From the NCBI GenBank assembly GCA_002751075.1, contig NAOQ01000001.1, forward strand, positions 378,483 to 417,113: a stretch of DNA of 38,631 nt, given 5' to 3'. A program made the position numbers and the translations under genes. Origin of the DNA: Ichthyophonus hoferi (taxonomy: Eukaryota; Opisthokonta; Ichthyosporea; Ichthyophonida; Ichthyophonidae). Under the pieces are notes generated by a model. The model was not told where the DNA came from and ran no database searches. It saw nothing but the letters and a program-made list of their open reading frames with translations. Of the stretch, positions 1-13,414 are shown piece by piece. The first letter of the stretch is position 1; every line of letters begins with the position of its first letter.

Positions 1-668
1 TCAGTGGGTTTTCATCTATGTTTATTCATGTATGCGCATTTTTATCTATACATAACATGAACATACCCTACAATATATACGCAATACGCATGCATATGTG
101 CAAATGATTATAATAACTTCATTCTAAGGTGAAAATAGCTGGCTAATCATAGTAAAAAAGGGACACAATTGCACTTAATCTATGCTCGTGGGTACAGCCT
201 ACGCTTGCTTACATCTAATAGTTTATATATGCCATCAGGGTCAAGAATTACAGAGCATTATTGTTGGGACAATCAGATGAAAATTTGGTTTACAATATCG
301 GCCCTGTTTTATGAATATTTCTATAATTGAACATATGCTCTTGGATGCACAGGTTCCTATATGGACGGTGTTTTGTAAAGAGCAATACATTTCCAACACA
401 TAGACACCTATTTGAATGCTATATTTTTAAACTATCTGTAAAGAGAACAGGATGCTTTATTGAGATAGATGAGATATACTGTACCTATATGTAGGAAGAA
501 CCCTAGTCACCGATCAGATATTATCTAGGCACTTTCCATTCCACCAGCTTGTATTCAGATCATTTCGAAACCATTGTCTATTTGTGTCAGCATCTTTGGG
601 GTTGTGTATAGGATACTATAATCCCAATTCCTTACACTATACACGCTAATTACGCTAGTTACATACAG
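1..668 (+). other. Intron sequence upstream of the first visible OSBP exon
   Basis: No exon is supported here. The sequence is AT-rich and stops are frequent in every frame. It ends in a usable splice acceptor (acatacag, 661-668) directly before the first OSBP exon. The missing N-terminal part of OSBP, including most of the PH domain, should lie to the left of the window. I looked for the earlier PH strands and found none. Confidence 0.6.
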
Positions 669-3600
669 GCATTGGATCCTTTGAGCTGCAAGAGATGGCT
701 AACGGCGCTGAGCATGGCCCAAACATCCACCGACCCACCACCGGAGGCAAACCGATTATCATGGACTGCAAGCACTGGTACTGGTGTCGGCGGTACGTTC
801 GTATTTACCTTTCCTGTTTTCTCTATTTATATGATATATCATATATGATGCTTACGCAATTCAAACATATTGATACATATTTCAATGGTGTGTTTTCTAA
901 TTATCCCGAACTTAGCCCAATATATATATATATATTGATATAGACACAAAGCGCTCTACACACACACACCTATATACATAATGGAAATTATGTAGGGTTA
1001 AATCCTGTACAATTTCAAAATAATATTTTGAAACATCGCAATAGGCTTGAAAGCTTTGTGACTATTTATAATATACCCTATATATTACTATTGTATCTTT
1101 TTAAATCAAATTAAATCCCGCCATTGTTTGGGCGTGCTTTCATTTATTCTTTTTTATTTTAACACTTCCAGTGTCTTTCTCACCAATACCTTCATTCCAC
1201 CACATTTATTGGCGTAATTATGATTGCATACCAGCTCATTACATTTTCATCCATGCTTTTGCCACTATCGTATCGTGGTTGATGTGCATTTGCAATTATT
1301 TGAGTAAACATATGTTGATAGGTTATTCTATGTACTTGTACAGACGTTTTATTTTGAGTAGATTATGGACTCTTGGGCACGTGTGAGAATATATTAGGAT
1401 GCCTAATTGGTTGATTGGATATCCTGTTACGCCGATGATGCTTTTATTTGTACGATCTATAATATAATCTTCCAGATGTTGGAGATTGGAGGATATGAAA
1501 TAGACAAAGACAAGTCAATAATACTAGTATGCAAGATCTATGATTAGACGCCAGTCTTGTAAATTTGATTCAATAGGCTAATAATAAACTGTTCCTCATC
1601 CCAAGTCATTATTTATTGTATTGTTAGCTGCGATAAAATCTTAGATGTGCCGGATCCAGCAAGTCTTAATTCGGCAGACAGAGTGGGCCTTAAGGTCATG
1701 TACACAGATGACTGTTCTTCTATTCCAACCACCACCTTTCCCATCTACCCACTCACAAAGAAATACACATACCCATAGCAGGTGGGGACGGAGGAGACGG
1801 AGAAGATGAATATTCCGACGATGATAACGAGACCTCTGACAACGAAGAAGAGATTGATCCGGTCAAATTCCTTCAGGTCAAGCTAGATATCGTTAAGAAA
1901 AATAGAGATGTGATTCTCCGGGAAACAGCTGTGATGCAGGCGACTTTCTCTCAGGCTGGGACAAAGAATAGTAGCTCTTCATCCAGTATGAAGCAGGTTC
2001 ATAAGGTGTGTGAGCGTGTATGTATGCTTTCTTATTTGGGGAGTGTGTGTCGGGTGGGTTCTTATGTTGCTATTTTATTTATTTTACTTTGGCAGAGGCT
2101 GACAAGAATTGATTGTAAGGATGTGGTCTGAATGTGAATCAGTATTGTGGATGGTGATGGTTCATTTGTATGATTCTTTGACGGTCTTAAACAGTTGTAT
2201 TAGGATGAAGGTTGTTAGAGCCGAGCAATACTGGATGGTCTTCACCAGAAACAGTACTATTACATGATATGCCATTAATGGTGTAACATTTTAAAATTTA
2301 AATTCGACTACAACAAAACGTAAACAAATGTTCAAAAGCTTAATGATAGACCCAAAACACTGGATATATATATATGAAAATCATAATCGTCAGTCAGGAA
2401 TCTTTGAGGTAGTCAAACCTCCACCGAGCTATATTTGGTACAGTTTACAAGAGCCATTTTGGCATGCATATCGCAAGTGTTTCAATTTATGTGCACATTT
2501 ATTAAATATACTGTATAGCGAAAATTTAGGTTAGACAGGAAAATAATTCATTATAGATAGATAACTATACTTAAAGCTTCTTGGGATAGTATCTAGTACT
2601 ATTTGATTGCAGAACAGCAGAACAGAATCATTTAAACTGACATGCACCTGGGTGAAACCACAGCAAGGAGCCAACCTGTACACCTACTATGCTGATAATC
2701 TAGTGCGATCATGCGAGGAGTATATCGCGGATGCTGAACTGTCTGTTCAACATATGAATCATATTCTCAAGGTATATTATATTAGTTTTCATACATATAT
2801 TCTAAAATGTTGATTGGGTATTTTCTATTTTTCAGAAAAATGATACATCAAATTATAGTTGGTACCACATTATATATAATATAATATGTATATATATATA
2901 TAGATATTCATACAAATCGTGTTAACAACTAAAACTTCATAGCTTAATGAAACAAGCCAATATCTTTTAAGTTATATAATTATTAATTTATAACCTATAA
3001 AGCGATTGATGGTCCTCTTTGTTTATTTATTCGGGTTGTAGCTACTTTTATGTATTTCTTACTTGTTATTAGAGCTAGAGGTAAAGTGCAGCTGCGTTTT
3101 TATTGCAACTTTTATACTTTTGCGGCAACCTTTTCGATTTATGGGTATAATTGTAGATGAACGTATGTACAAGTAATATATAACTGGACCGACCATTCAT
3201 TGTTTATTATTTTGCTCCAGTTGCCAATATCGGTAGCTTAACAATTAATTGAGAATGGGCCGAATCGAGTTGAATTATGTGACCCGACCCAATATGATTG
3301 TTGAACGGCACCAAAATGCACCATGGCTTTTTTTGCTTTACCTTCTGTTGCTTTCAATCCTACTCATTATCAGTTCTTTGATGTACATTTAAGACTTAAT
3401 CGGCTTCACTACATGTTTATCGTTTTACCGTCTCTTTCCTAATATGCACACATTCTCCTCTCTTTCCATCTTCATTTAGGTGCTATATATCACACTGTAC
3501 TACCTTTAGGCATTAACTGTAAATGATTTAACCATTACAGAAAGAAAGAAACCGTCGGGAGAAATTGGAGTTGACAATCTCCCAGTTAGCTAGACAGCAT

Positions 3601-6600
3601 CAACGCCTAGAGAAGAAGGCCACCATTGTATGTATCACTCCGTATACACATACACACCACCGTGCAAAGCCACGCGCATATGCATGCCAACGCCAACATT
3701 ACATTTATGTATATATTTATCTACATAAATTCCACTCCTGTATCTATTTCTTTCTCAATTTCCCAGTCATATCCATCTATATTGTGGGCACCTTTCTCTT
3801 TTTTCTTTTCCCTTTTTTTCTTTTCTTATTACTTTTATTTTATGCTGTACTCACATGCTCATCCATTTCGTCATCCCCGCAGATGATAAAGCACCTAGCC
3901 AACGACGACTACACGGAAGCTATGGCCGAGGACGAGGATGTATTTTATGATGTGCCCGAGGAGTACGGAGAGGAAGATCTGATTACACCTACACCTGAAC
4001 CAGTCATGGAGCAAGTGCGATATATTTAGGTTTTGCTTTTCAGTGATATTGTTTTATATATACACTGACAATTGTTTGTGCATAGTGACAAATGTATACG
4101 GCTATCAACGTACTTCTGATTTATCTTGTACAACTAAAACCATGGGTATTGTATTGTATACATACATGTACGCATACATATATGTTACTATATATACGCA
4201 CCATATATACTTATTGATGTGATTGTGAATTCATTATTGGTTACCAGGTAGTCTGCATAGTTGTACATAGCTACATCTGACACTCTCCTTCCTTTTGCAC
4301 ATGGGCTACAGCCCTATTTTTTGTTTTATTTTTTTTTTTTTTCTCTTTCGCTCCAATTGCTTCCTTTCTTCTCCAATCCTGATTCTTATTCTTAATCTTA
4401 ATCTTATTCCTTTATCCCTCTTGCACCTTCTTTCCATATTTTTTCCTCCCTATTCCCCTCACTGGCCCGCTTATTCACATGCCTTTTCATAAGTAATGTA
4501 AACGCCCGTACATCTGTGCACAAATGCATCTTTGCACACAATACGATAGACAATTCCCTATCTACATACAGATACTACTCCACTAATTTTATGTTGTTAT
4601 TAAAGAAAATTTTAATGTAAGTACCAGTTTGAAATGGCAGGTGGTATGAAGGTTCTTAGAATGTAGGTGAAGGTAAGTGTAATTTAAGTTTGGTCTGGCT
4701 ACTTGGCACAGGAAACACTAGAAAAAAATATTCTTTAGACTAATTGCCAGCCCACCCACCTACACACATACACACTCATATGCATATATATATATATATT
4801 AATACATAGCCGGCAAAGTCCGAGCCAGAGGCCTTAGTCAAAGACCAGGTAGAGGAGGTTTTGGGCGCTGGACAATTTGCTGATCTTACCCCTAGGAATC
4901 GCATCACTTACCGTGTAGACAGGAGTATTAACTACTGGTAGGTACAGATGAATATGTGTGAAAGACCTGTGTGAAGGGAAGTGTATACACGATATGATAC
5001 AAGCATTATCATGGTATATCATATATGTCAAACAAAAATAGACATTGTTGGAGGGAGAGGTATGCGGTAGAGCTTTTAAGAAAAAGAGAAAACACAACTT
5101 CGATATTAATTGTACTTTAATAACGTGATATTTGAATCCAGCTTTTTAAATTATTTTGAATGTACACTTTTTATCATATATTTTTCTACTTTGTTTTGTT
5201 GGGATGTAGAGGTGTACAATCCGAATCAGCTTGGTATATGAGTGCATGGCAGAGAGGCAGACTTAACCAATGAGTGAAATGGAGATGATGAGTAGGACCA
5301 AAACAGCACGTAACAGACCGCTAAATAATTCATCTCGGGTCGGGCCACTGACACGAAATAAAAATAGCACGCTATTGGCCTATTTAGAATTTTGGTCTAA
5401 CTTGGCGCATTTAGGGCGGGTTCTTACCTGCAACGCATAAAAAACGACGTTACTTGGCACATATTCCTCACAAAAAGCAAAAAACACATAGTTTATTAGT
5501 AATTACAAATCGATTCACAATTAATTCCAAAGTAGTTGAAAACGTTGCTCTAAAACCATTAAGATTAAAAGTTTTCTTGAATAAGGTGGAAAATTTTACG
5601 ATCAAAAAACGCTACGTTGTTTCACTTCCATTCCTAGGTATATGTATCTGTGCTTTACTGCATAGGAAAGATTGTAGAACACATGGGCTGTTATAGGACG
5701 GATGGGGACATATGTATCTTCAAATAACTTCCAGTTAACCGGTGATTGCGATTGTTTAGTAGTTAGTTAATCCATTAATCTATATACCTTACCTATAGGT
5801 CTGTTCTTAAAAATTTCATTGGTCGAGACCTGACTAAGATTCCCATGCCTGTAGCCTTCAACGAGCCCTTGTCCATGTTGCAGGTAAGGGTCTTATTGAA
5901 TCGGGTCCAGTCAGACCGGATGGTTAGCCCAAGGGCTTGTTGGATCAAGGCATTGTTTGTTTTTTCCTCAACCTTTATATGAACTGCAAACGAACATATG
6001 TCAACCCCTTATGGTGTACGTTTGCTGCAATAATCGTAGTGTTTATAGATATGCTTGTTTAGGAGAGAGGAGAGTAAGGGCAGGAGAGAAAATGCGCATG
6101 TCTGTGTGCGTATATGCTTACATACATACATACATACATTATTGTATGTGAAAGGGAGATAGAAACGAAAGGTGTGTCTCCTGATAAACCAATGAGTAGC
6201 GTTGTTCTACACACATCTTTAACTCTTCCTTTTGAGTTCTCATCTAACACCACATCTACCCTCTCTTCCTTCTCCTGTTCCCACTCCTGCCTTCTTTTTC
6301 AAACCATTCCAGCGCCTAGCCGAAGATCTTGAGTATACATCCATTCTGAACAAGGCTGCCCAATGCCAAACCTCTCAGGTAAGTAATATATATATATATG
6401 CAATGGCAAGAACACCATCACCGGACAGACCTTTGTGATGCTGTTGGATTCTTAATGGGTTAAATATGGGGCAGCATGATTTTATTAGTTTGATGTATCT
6501 ATGTCTCTATGTCTATATATATAAAAGATAAAGACCCCATATGAACCTACTCTACTACTGGCCTATTATCAGGAGCGCTTGTGCTATGTGGCGGCATTTA

Positions 6601-9600
6601 CTGCGTCTGCCTACTCTACGGTCATATCACGCACATACAAACCCTTCAATCCTCTATTGGGAGAAACCTTCGAACTGGACATGTCACATGACCCTCGCTA
6701 TGGTTGGAGATCATTGGCTGAACAGGTAGGCCAACCCACGTTGTTTATTGGTTGGTTGTGATTTCATTGCTTTCATGCACGAGATATTTGCCTAGGGAAA
6801 TTTTGAAATGAGCGAGACTCAGCCTAGCTTCAAGACATATAAGAATAACCTTTTGATTAAAAGCTAATAGGGATTATGTTCATAACTGCATAATTAGTAG
6901 TTATTGATCACACATCATAGTAAGACCTGATTTCGTTATCGGATAAAGTCAACGGGAAAGGTGTTGCAGTAATGGAGAAATATCTTTTTAATAGTAAAAT
7001 TGCAATTTAACATTAAGTATAGGGGCGTATGTTCATAAAAAATCTAAAAATCGACATAAGTTTTAAATAATATATTTGGCCAATGAATGAATAGCATTAA
7101 CGAATAGACGAAATTTAATTAGTTGAGTGTTTAGCGAGGTCCAAAGTTTCGAAATGTCTTTTTTGTTGTTTTATAATTTTATGGATTTATTCTATTGGGT
7201 AACCATTATCCCCTAGTAATGTCAATTGTTGCTTGTCCTTGTGTGTTTGTACCTGTACTGCCCCACTGACCATCATGTGGCATATGCTTATAACCACCAC
7301 TCATCTAACCGTACGGGCACATATATAGAGGCATCATATATAAAAACTCTTCTACTCTCATACTCATTCCTACACACTCGAGATCACCGTGTTTTTTCCC
7401 ATTTCTGTCATGTCACAGTCACTTAGTTGGATATCTTATAATGTATTGTGATTTTTATTTTCCAGCAAGGTCCATCGAGAAAGGACCCAGAAAACTATAA
7501 ACATAGAGGGAATATCTTTAGAATATCTATCTATTAGTTGCACTAGAATGTAGTACTTTACTGTTGGCTAGGTCCAATGAAGCACGCCATTTCCTCATAT
7601 GCGCCTGCCCTTACGTGTATAATTGTTGGCGCAGACTACACCAGTCACTAAAATGATTAATTCCCACTTTATGGGAGGTAATTTATAGTATTTTTATGTT
7701 TATCAGGCGTTGTTTTTTGAAATGCTGAACCCTCTACTAAGGTAAGTGTTAGGCTAATCAGAAAGGGTTATAGGTTAGCCACCACCCACCTATAGCTGCT
7801 ATGCACACTGAGGCGGACGACTGGGAGATGCTACAACAGTTCTCAATGGATTCCAAGTTTAGAGGTATGGGTGCTTGTTTATGTCATATATATATATATA
7901 TATATATGTGTTTGTGCTTATAATTAAAGATTGGTAAACTGTAGGGTAAGGGGCAGAGGCCTCCATTAAATAATATATCTCTGAGCATGAGTTTATTGGC
8001 GCTATATATATATATATATATGGTGCCTATGCAACATCATGCCGTTTTATTATATACCTCTCTAGATACAGCCCTGGTTGTGCCATGCCCTTGTTATACG
8101 AGGAACCTATATTAGCCATTTGTCTACATGTTAAGTATAGTTTTTTTTGGTGTATACATTAGAATCCAGAACATGGTTGACACGTGCTATATCTATCTTT
8201 ACTGCCATCTTGTCCCTACCATTGTGAATTCAGGTAGAGGCTCATGTATACGCCCACCCATTCATATCATACATATATTACATGACTACCTACCTATACT
8301 TATCTGTACATATATACTGCATAACGCCATACACGCATATAGGCAAGTACATGTCAATTGTTCCTACGGGTATTTCGTCAGTGCATTTTAAAAAGACGGG
8401 TGAAAAGTATACGTGGACCAAGGTTACCACCACTGTACACAACATCATTGTAGGAAAGCTATGGATTGATCAGGTAAGTTGGTTTGTATTCTGGCACGTT
8501 CATGATATAAGACATCCAGTAAGGCAGTAGGCTTATAAATATACCATTAAGAAGATTGACATCAATCATCCAGCCAAACGTGAAACGTAAATATAGACCA
8601 CTCATTCAATCCAGTTCAATGAGCTTCTTCGTTTGTGCGAATACTTCTAGCATAGAAAAGCAATGGCCTCTATGGGAACATGATTAGTCCGTGCAAGAAA
8701 TGCGGAGTATATACGTAATATATATATATAGGTTGACTTCTGAAGGGGTAACAAACACATGCTATGTATGCCGACCAAGGGAAATTGCCTTGATTCCAAA
8801 AAAAATAAAGATAAGAGACTTTAAAATTGGTTGGGGCAGATTAGACACAGACCACATGGATGCATCATACATATATCCATGATAATCATCTAGTCCTCAA
8901 TGAGATATTCGTTATACCACGTGCAGAAACTATAATAGACCATTTAAATATTCTAATTGGCCACATTGTAATGCACAATAGCCATATAAAGACTATTTAA
9001 ATATTCTTACTGCCGTCTTATAAAGCCTCTCCCTACGTAGTATTCTCTAGCGTTACATGTACATAATGATCAATTCTAAAACATTAAAGTTTTAGATTGG
9101 TGCCTGTTACCTTTCAATAGTGTCTTTCTTTAGTGGCATCCTTTTGCTTATAATGATCCAAACACATCATATTATATCATATGAATGCCAAAAACGTAAA
9201 TAAACAGGTTATGAAGAGTCTTGGAAATCAGTCAATATTGTGATTAAAACATGTACACATTTGACTTCTAACTTTAATAACATATTGAAGTGCTAGGAAC
9301 ATGGCTAATTAATTAATTAATTAAACTAGGGGTTGGACCACAATTTGTTATTTATAGACAGTCATGGACAATACCAACTAATATAATACAACATTCCATT
9401 GTCCACACAGCACGGCGAGATGACAATTACCGACCATACGACAGGGGATGTTTGCAATCTTAGCTATGTACCATATAGGTAGGTGGGCTGAGGTGGAGGG
9501 TGCCTGTGATTAGCTATCATGTTATTATCCGTCTTTACCGCATACAAGAAACATATTTGTTTTGAGTTTGCTATCCAGATCAAAAATCAAAAAAAAAAAA

Positions 9601-12600
9601 GTAAAAAAATATGAGGGATATTGTCTCCAGTCCATAATGTTTTACAGCTGCAAGTTCAACTATCTTTTTAGTATTTTTTTTTAGTTTGTCTGTGGGTAGG
9701 TATATATATATATATGCATAATAATTTTTATTTTGTAGCACTCATTGCACGGCGCAACGACGTTCACATTAATAATTAATAATGTAGTAACGTATATATA
9801 GACTATTAATCATTAATCTGTATTGGTTATTTTGATGTGTGTTGCTAAGGGATGTTAGTCTTTTGTAGTTTCTTGCCCGAGGTTTTTTTGTTTGAGAAAA
9901 ATGTATTCATTTATAATTGCACTAGGCGATAAAGTATTACTTGTACATTGAATATTTTAATCAAACCAATTAAATTGCAATACAGATTTAATATTCGTGT
10001 CTATATGGTAGAAGTGTGACACGATATTTAAACTATCTATGCACTTTTTATATGAGATAAACCTGAAGTACGTACACATTATATAATTAGCGAAGATATG
10101 TATAAACTGTGGTTATAGGGCGTTACAATAATAGCATGGTATAGTATGGTGCAGTATGTGACTGGAGTGCAAATAAAGCACAATGAGAAATAGAAATAAA
10201 TAAATAAATAATAATAATAATCATAATGATAATAATAGATAAATTAAAAATGAATGAACCTCATGAAAATTAAGCAGAAGGGTTCTCCACGGTTATATTA
10301 TGGTGTCACTTGACATTATTTCCATTGGCTACTTATTATTTCTACTATTTACCTTTTTAATACTTTTGGTATTACATACAACATAATACCTTAGCAGTAT
10401 TACACTGACATTCCTTACGATCATTGCATGAATGTGAATATATATGTGTTTGTGCATATGTGTTGTTGACATATACATTACATTATATATATAGGCCCAT
10501 GTGCACATGTTTGTGGAATGTTTCTGTGCATGTATGCTGGAGCATGGCAGGATAGGCTCACAATATAACTATTTATTTATCATTTGACTTCTAGTTACTT
10601 CTCTAGACACTACATAGTTCATTGTGTATATGAGTGTGAAGGTGTTTGTGTAGATATTATATATGGAGCACATGCGGGGCTCTACGATAGTAGTTAATAT
10701 GTATGGCGGGTCGATTGATCCATTGTTACATTAAATGACGGTTTTCACAAGTTACATCCAATAGCCCACAAAGCCTAAAGGTCGGCATTACATTTCCAGT
10801 CACAATCAGCTTATACATTCATAAAAAAATTAAAACATGTTTTTGTCGTAACCGTATTTAAAATTTTGACACAATAAGTGAGTTCCTATGTCAATTCGTA
10901 TTCCACACTCATTTAGTCATTTGCTTTGGTACAGCATGTCACTCTAAACCCCAGTAGAGTCTCTGGAATGAACGGCCCTTGTTTGTGACGTCCTGATTCA
11001 CATGGCATTGTGACATCTTACATTGCTATTTTGGGATGTCACACCATTTCTACATTATCCTAGGAGTAAGTAATTATAAAAATAACTGACCAATAAAAAT
11101 GTACAGTTATTTTGGACGAGAGGTTCCTCATAAGATCAAAGGTACTGTTGCAGACAAGACTGGCAAGGTACATTATGTGCTAGAAGGTACTTGGGACAAG
11201 TCGATGGCTTACTGGCCTGTGGTATGTACATATATATATATATATATATATGTTTGTGTGTATGTATGTATGTGTATGTGTATGAGCCTATAGTGTACAT
11301 TTGTATATGTGCACTATGAACGTATAATGCCACAACACATACTTTACCAGCCATTCATTCATTCATACATACATTTTATCATATGCTTTGACAACTATGT
11401 TAATACACTGCACCTCGTACTGCGGTACATTCCTTACATTATGCCCAAATTGGCTATATCGATTTGGAAAGGACGTCGTTGCGCAGGCCTTACTATATGT
11501 CTAACATCGCCTTCTACCGAGATAGTCTTAATATGCTTGTTGTACCTACGTGCATGCATATACAGCATACTGTGGCTTTAAAATGCACGCTGCTAAAATA
11601 AAAATAAAACTACAGCATATAACAAATCATTCTAGTATTTTTTTTATTAAAACAAAGTCAAACAAAGCCAACCTAGGGTATCTCTCACATTATTCCGTCA
11701 CCTTCCATCATAGGACCAACCCGAGCAACGTACCACTACATGGGAGGTAGCAGCCCTGCCTCCTGACAGTGATAAGATGTATGGTTTTTCATACTTTGCC
11801 TGCCGTCTCAACCAGCCAATGCCCAATGTCGCCCCTACTGACTCTCGTCTTCGACCCGATCAGGTGTGTATTTGTTATCGGGCCACAAGAGTGTTATGGT
11901 TGGTTTACTGCTATGTAATGGTAATTGGGGCTTTTGTATATAGTAGCACATTTCATATATGCATATATATTAAAAATAGTATTTCCAAATGAATGCAATG
12001 TTAATTATAGGATATTTCATGACAAGAGCTTGGGAGCTTATTTAGATAGACAAAGAACATCATATATATGTCTGCATATCCTCCGTATAGTGTACATTCT
12101 ATAAACAGAGCAGTATGTATCTTAGGACTTGACTGGCTAGTCTTAGTTATATGACTGTAAATATGAGCGCAATACAAGACATATTATTCAATGCTCATTT
12201 ACTTACACACATACATTTACTGCAAATTCCATGTATTGATTTGTTCTTTCTCTACTACATCATGCCATATCATACTATAGCATGCCCTGGAGAACCAGAA
12301 TTACGACCTTGCAGACGAGGAGAAGACACGGCTGGAGGACTTACAAAGGTGTGCGCGTAAGGCAAGAGAAGAAAAACATGAACATTACTCTCCCCGTTGG
12401 TTCCAACCAAGGTATGTCGTTTAACAGCATGTTATGTTATGTTATGTTATGTTTTGCTTTGTTTTAGGCTTCTTGTATAGTTTCTTTCTCGACTCCATTG
12501 CCATGTATGCACGTTTTTCTAATTTATTTCTGCAAAACACAAGCACGCCCTTTTTTTATTTCCTTCTTCCAAACCTTTTTGCCTTTATTGCTCTCCTTCA

Positions 12601-13414
12601 TTTATATATCTCCATGCTAATTCTATCCAGCCTATGACTTGACTGTGACTATCTATAGTATTACTATTGTCATATTTAACCACAGTATGTATTAGAGTAC
12701 ATGGAAGGAGAATGTGGAAAAGCAATATAAAGAAAGTGAAATTATTTTCTTCAACAAGGGGAAAATTGTCTATTTGTATGCGTGACACTAGTGGAGCTGA
12801 ATTGACTGAAAATTATATTTAGCTGTTTTAAAATTACACTTCAATAACATTGTATATCATCGGATATATACATGTCATATACATTGGGTTGTATGATACA
12901 TACATATATAAACAGTATTAATTAGCTCGTATCCTAGTCTTAATTGAACTTTAAGATATCCTTTTATGGAGAATTATGACATATCGTAGAGATGTTTATC
13001 TAAATAATAATAATAGTGGTAATAGTACTAAGCATTTAGTAAACAATAGCTTCATTCCAACCTTTCTACATTGTATATATGTCAGGCCATTGATATTTGG
13101 TTCATTTTGATTGGATCACCATTACTCTTCTATAGATTGATCGACATTCCATTGTCAATGTAATGCTAACTATTTTTGAATTAGACACAGACGGTAATAT
13201 ATATAAGTTATGACCATGTCATTTTACAGCAATATACGGAATGTATAATTATTTTTATAGCTAATATGTGGTGTTGCATACATACAGCGTTGACCAAGAT
13301 ACATGTCAGCCTATGCATCAATATAACAATGAATATTGGGAGGCCAAAAAGAATGGGGATTGGACAGGATGCCCTCAGATTTATGCAGCTCCCACTAGCC
13401 CAGGTGAACAATAA
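669..13414 (+). CDS. OSBP: Oxysterol-binding protein (OSBP), 16 exons, 5' partial
   Basis: Lipid-transfer protein that exchanges sterol for PI4P at ER-Golgi or similar contacts (family knowledge). Exons: 669-792, 1779-2005, 2613-2771, 3541-3627, 3883-4014, 4810-4937, 5799-5883, 6313-6378, 6573-6725, 7774-7864, 8343-8473, 9411-9478, 11107-11221, 11714-11863, 12281-12411, 13288-13414 (stop TAA). All phases join; 657 residues are present. Residues 1-20 are the last PH helix (CKRWLTALSMAQ). Residues 42-60 are acidic. Residues 118-199 form a coiled coil (EKLELTISQLARQHQRLEKK). An FFAT-like motif is at 219-225. The sterol-transfer domain runs from about 270 to the end and shows KIPMPVAFNEPLSMLQ, NPLLGETFEL, the fingerprint EQVSHHPP (386-393), VTTTVHNIIVGKLWIDQ, APTDSRLRPDQ and a WTGCPQIY end. 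Resemblance is to OSBP itself rather than to short ORPs. The start codon is off the window. The donor of exon 5 (GTGCGA) is weak. Confidence 0.95.
3628..3882 (+). other. OSBP intron 4: length 3n and stop-free in the host frame
   Basis: The intron has good borders (GTATGT and a pyrimidine-rich CCCCGCAG). It is 255 nt, a multiple of three, and contains no stop in the frame of exons 4 and 5. Read through, it adds 85 residues between the coiled coil and the FFAT-like motif. The second half, from the polypyrimidine tract, encodes a long run of Phe, Leu, Ile and Val (for example GTFLFFLFPFFLFLLLLFYA) that looks like a transmembrane helix. Splicing gives a normal OSBP join (EKKATI to MIKHL), so removal is the expected default. 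Confidence 0.7.
3940..3960 (+). other. FFAT-like VAP-binding motif in OSBP exon 5
   Basis: The codons spell VFYDVPE, preceded by the acidic stretch AEDEDE-like flank (EDED) and followed by EYGEED. Canonical FFAT is E-F-F-D-A-x-E with an acidic flank, and in animal OSBP it sits at this place between coiled coil and sterol domain. Phe2, Asp4 and Glu7 are kept. Position 1 is Val, position 3 Tyr and position 5 Val. By family knowledge it would dock OSBP on ER VAP proteins. Confidence 0.75.
12429..12455 (+). repeat. (ATGTT)n short tandem repeat
   Basis: About four to five copies of a pentamer lie in OSBP intron 15, just after the exon 15 donor at 12412. It is imperfect at the 3' end (GTTTTG). Confidence 0.7.

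Larger units (their letters stand above)
793..13287 (+). other. OSBP introns (15)
   Basis: Introns range from 194 nt (6379-6572) to 1628 nt (9479-11106). Those over 300 nt are 793-1778, 2006-2612, 2772-3540, 4015-4809, 4938-5798, 5884-6312, 6726-7773, 7865-8342, 8474-9410, 9479-11106, 11222-11713, 11864-12280 and 12412-13287. They are AT-rich, with TA tracts at 4784-4799, 6387-6399, 7886-7907 and 11229-11251, an A-rich run at 9588-9607, (TAAT)n at 9308-9325, (AAAT/AAT)n near 10190-10240 and (ATGTT)n at 12429-12455. I see no second gene or transposon inside them. Intron 4 (3628-3882) is stop-free in frame and has its own entry. Confidence 0.75.

Noticed and set aside
9588-9607. A-rich run in OSBP intron 12 as a retroposon tail
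   Set aside because: No element body, target-site duplication or promoter box is visible next to it.
10190-10250. AAAT/AAT repeats as a retroposon tail
   Set aside because: It is simple low-complexity DNA with no recognisable element before it.
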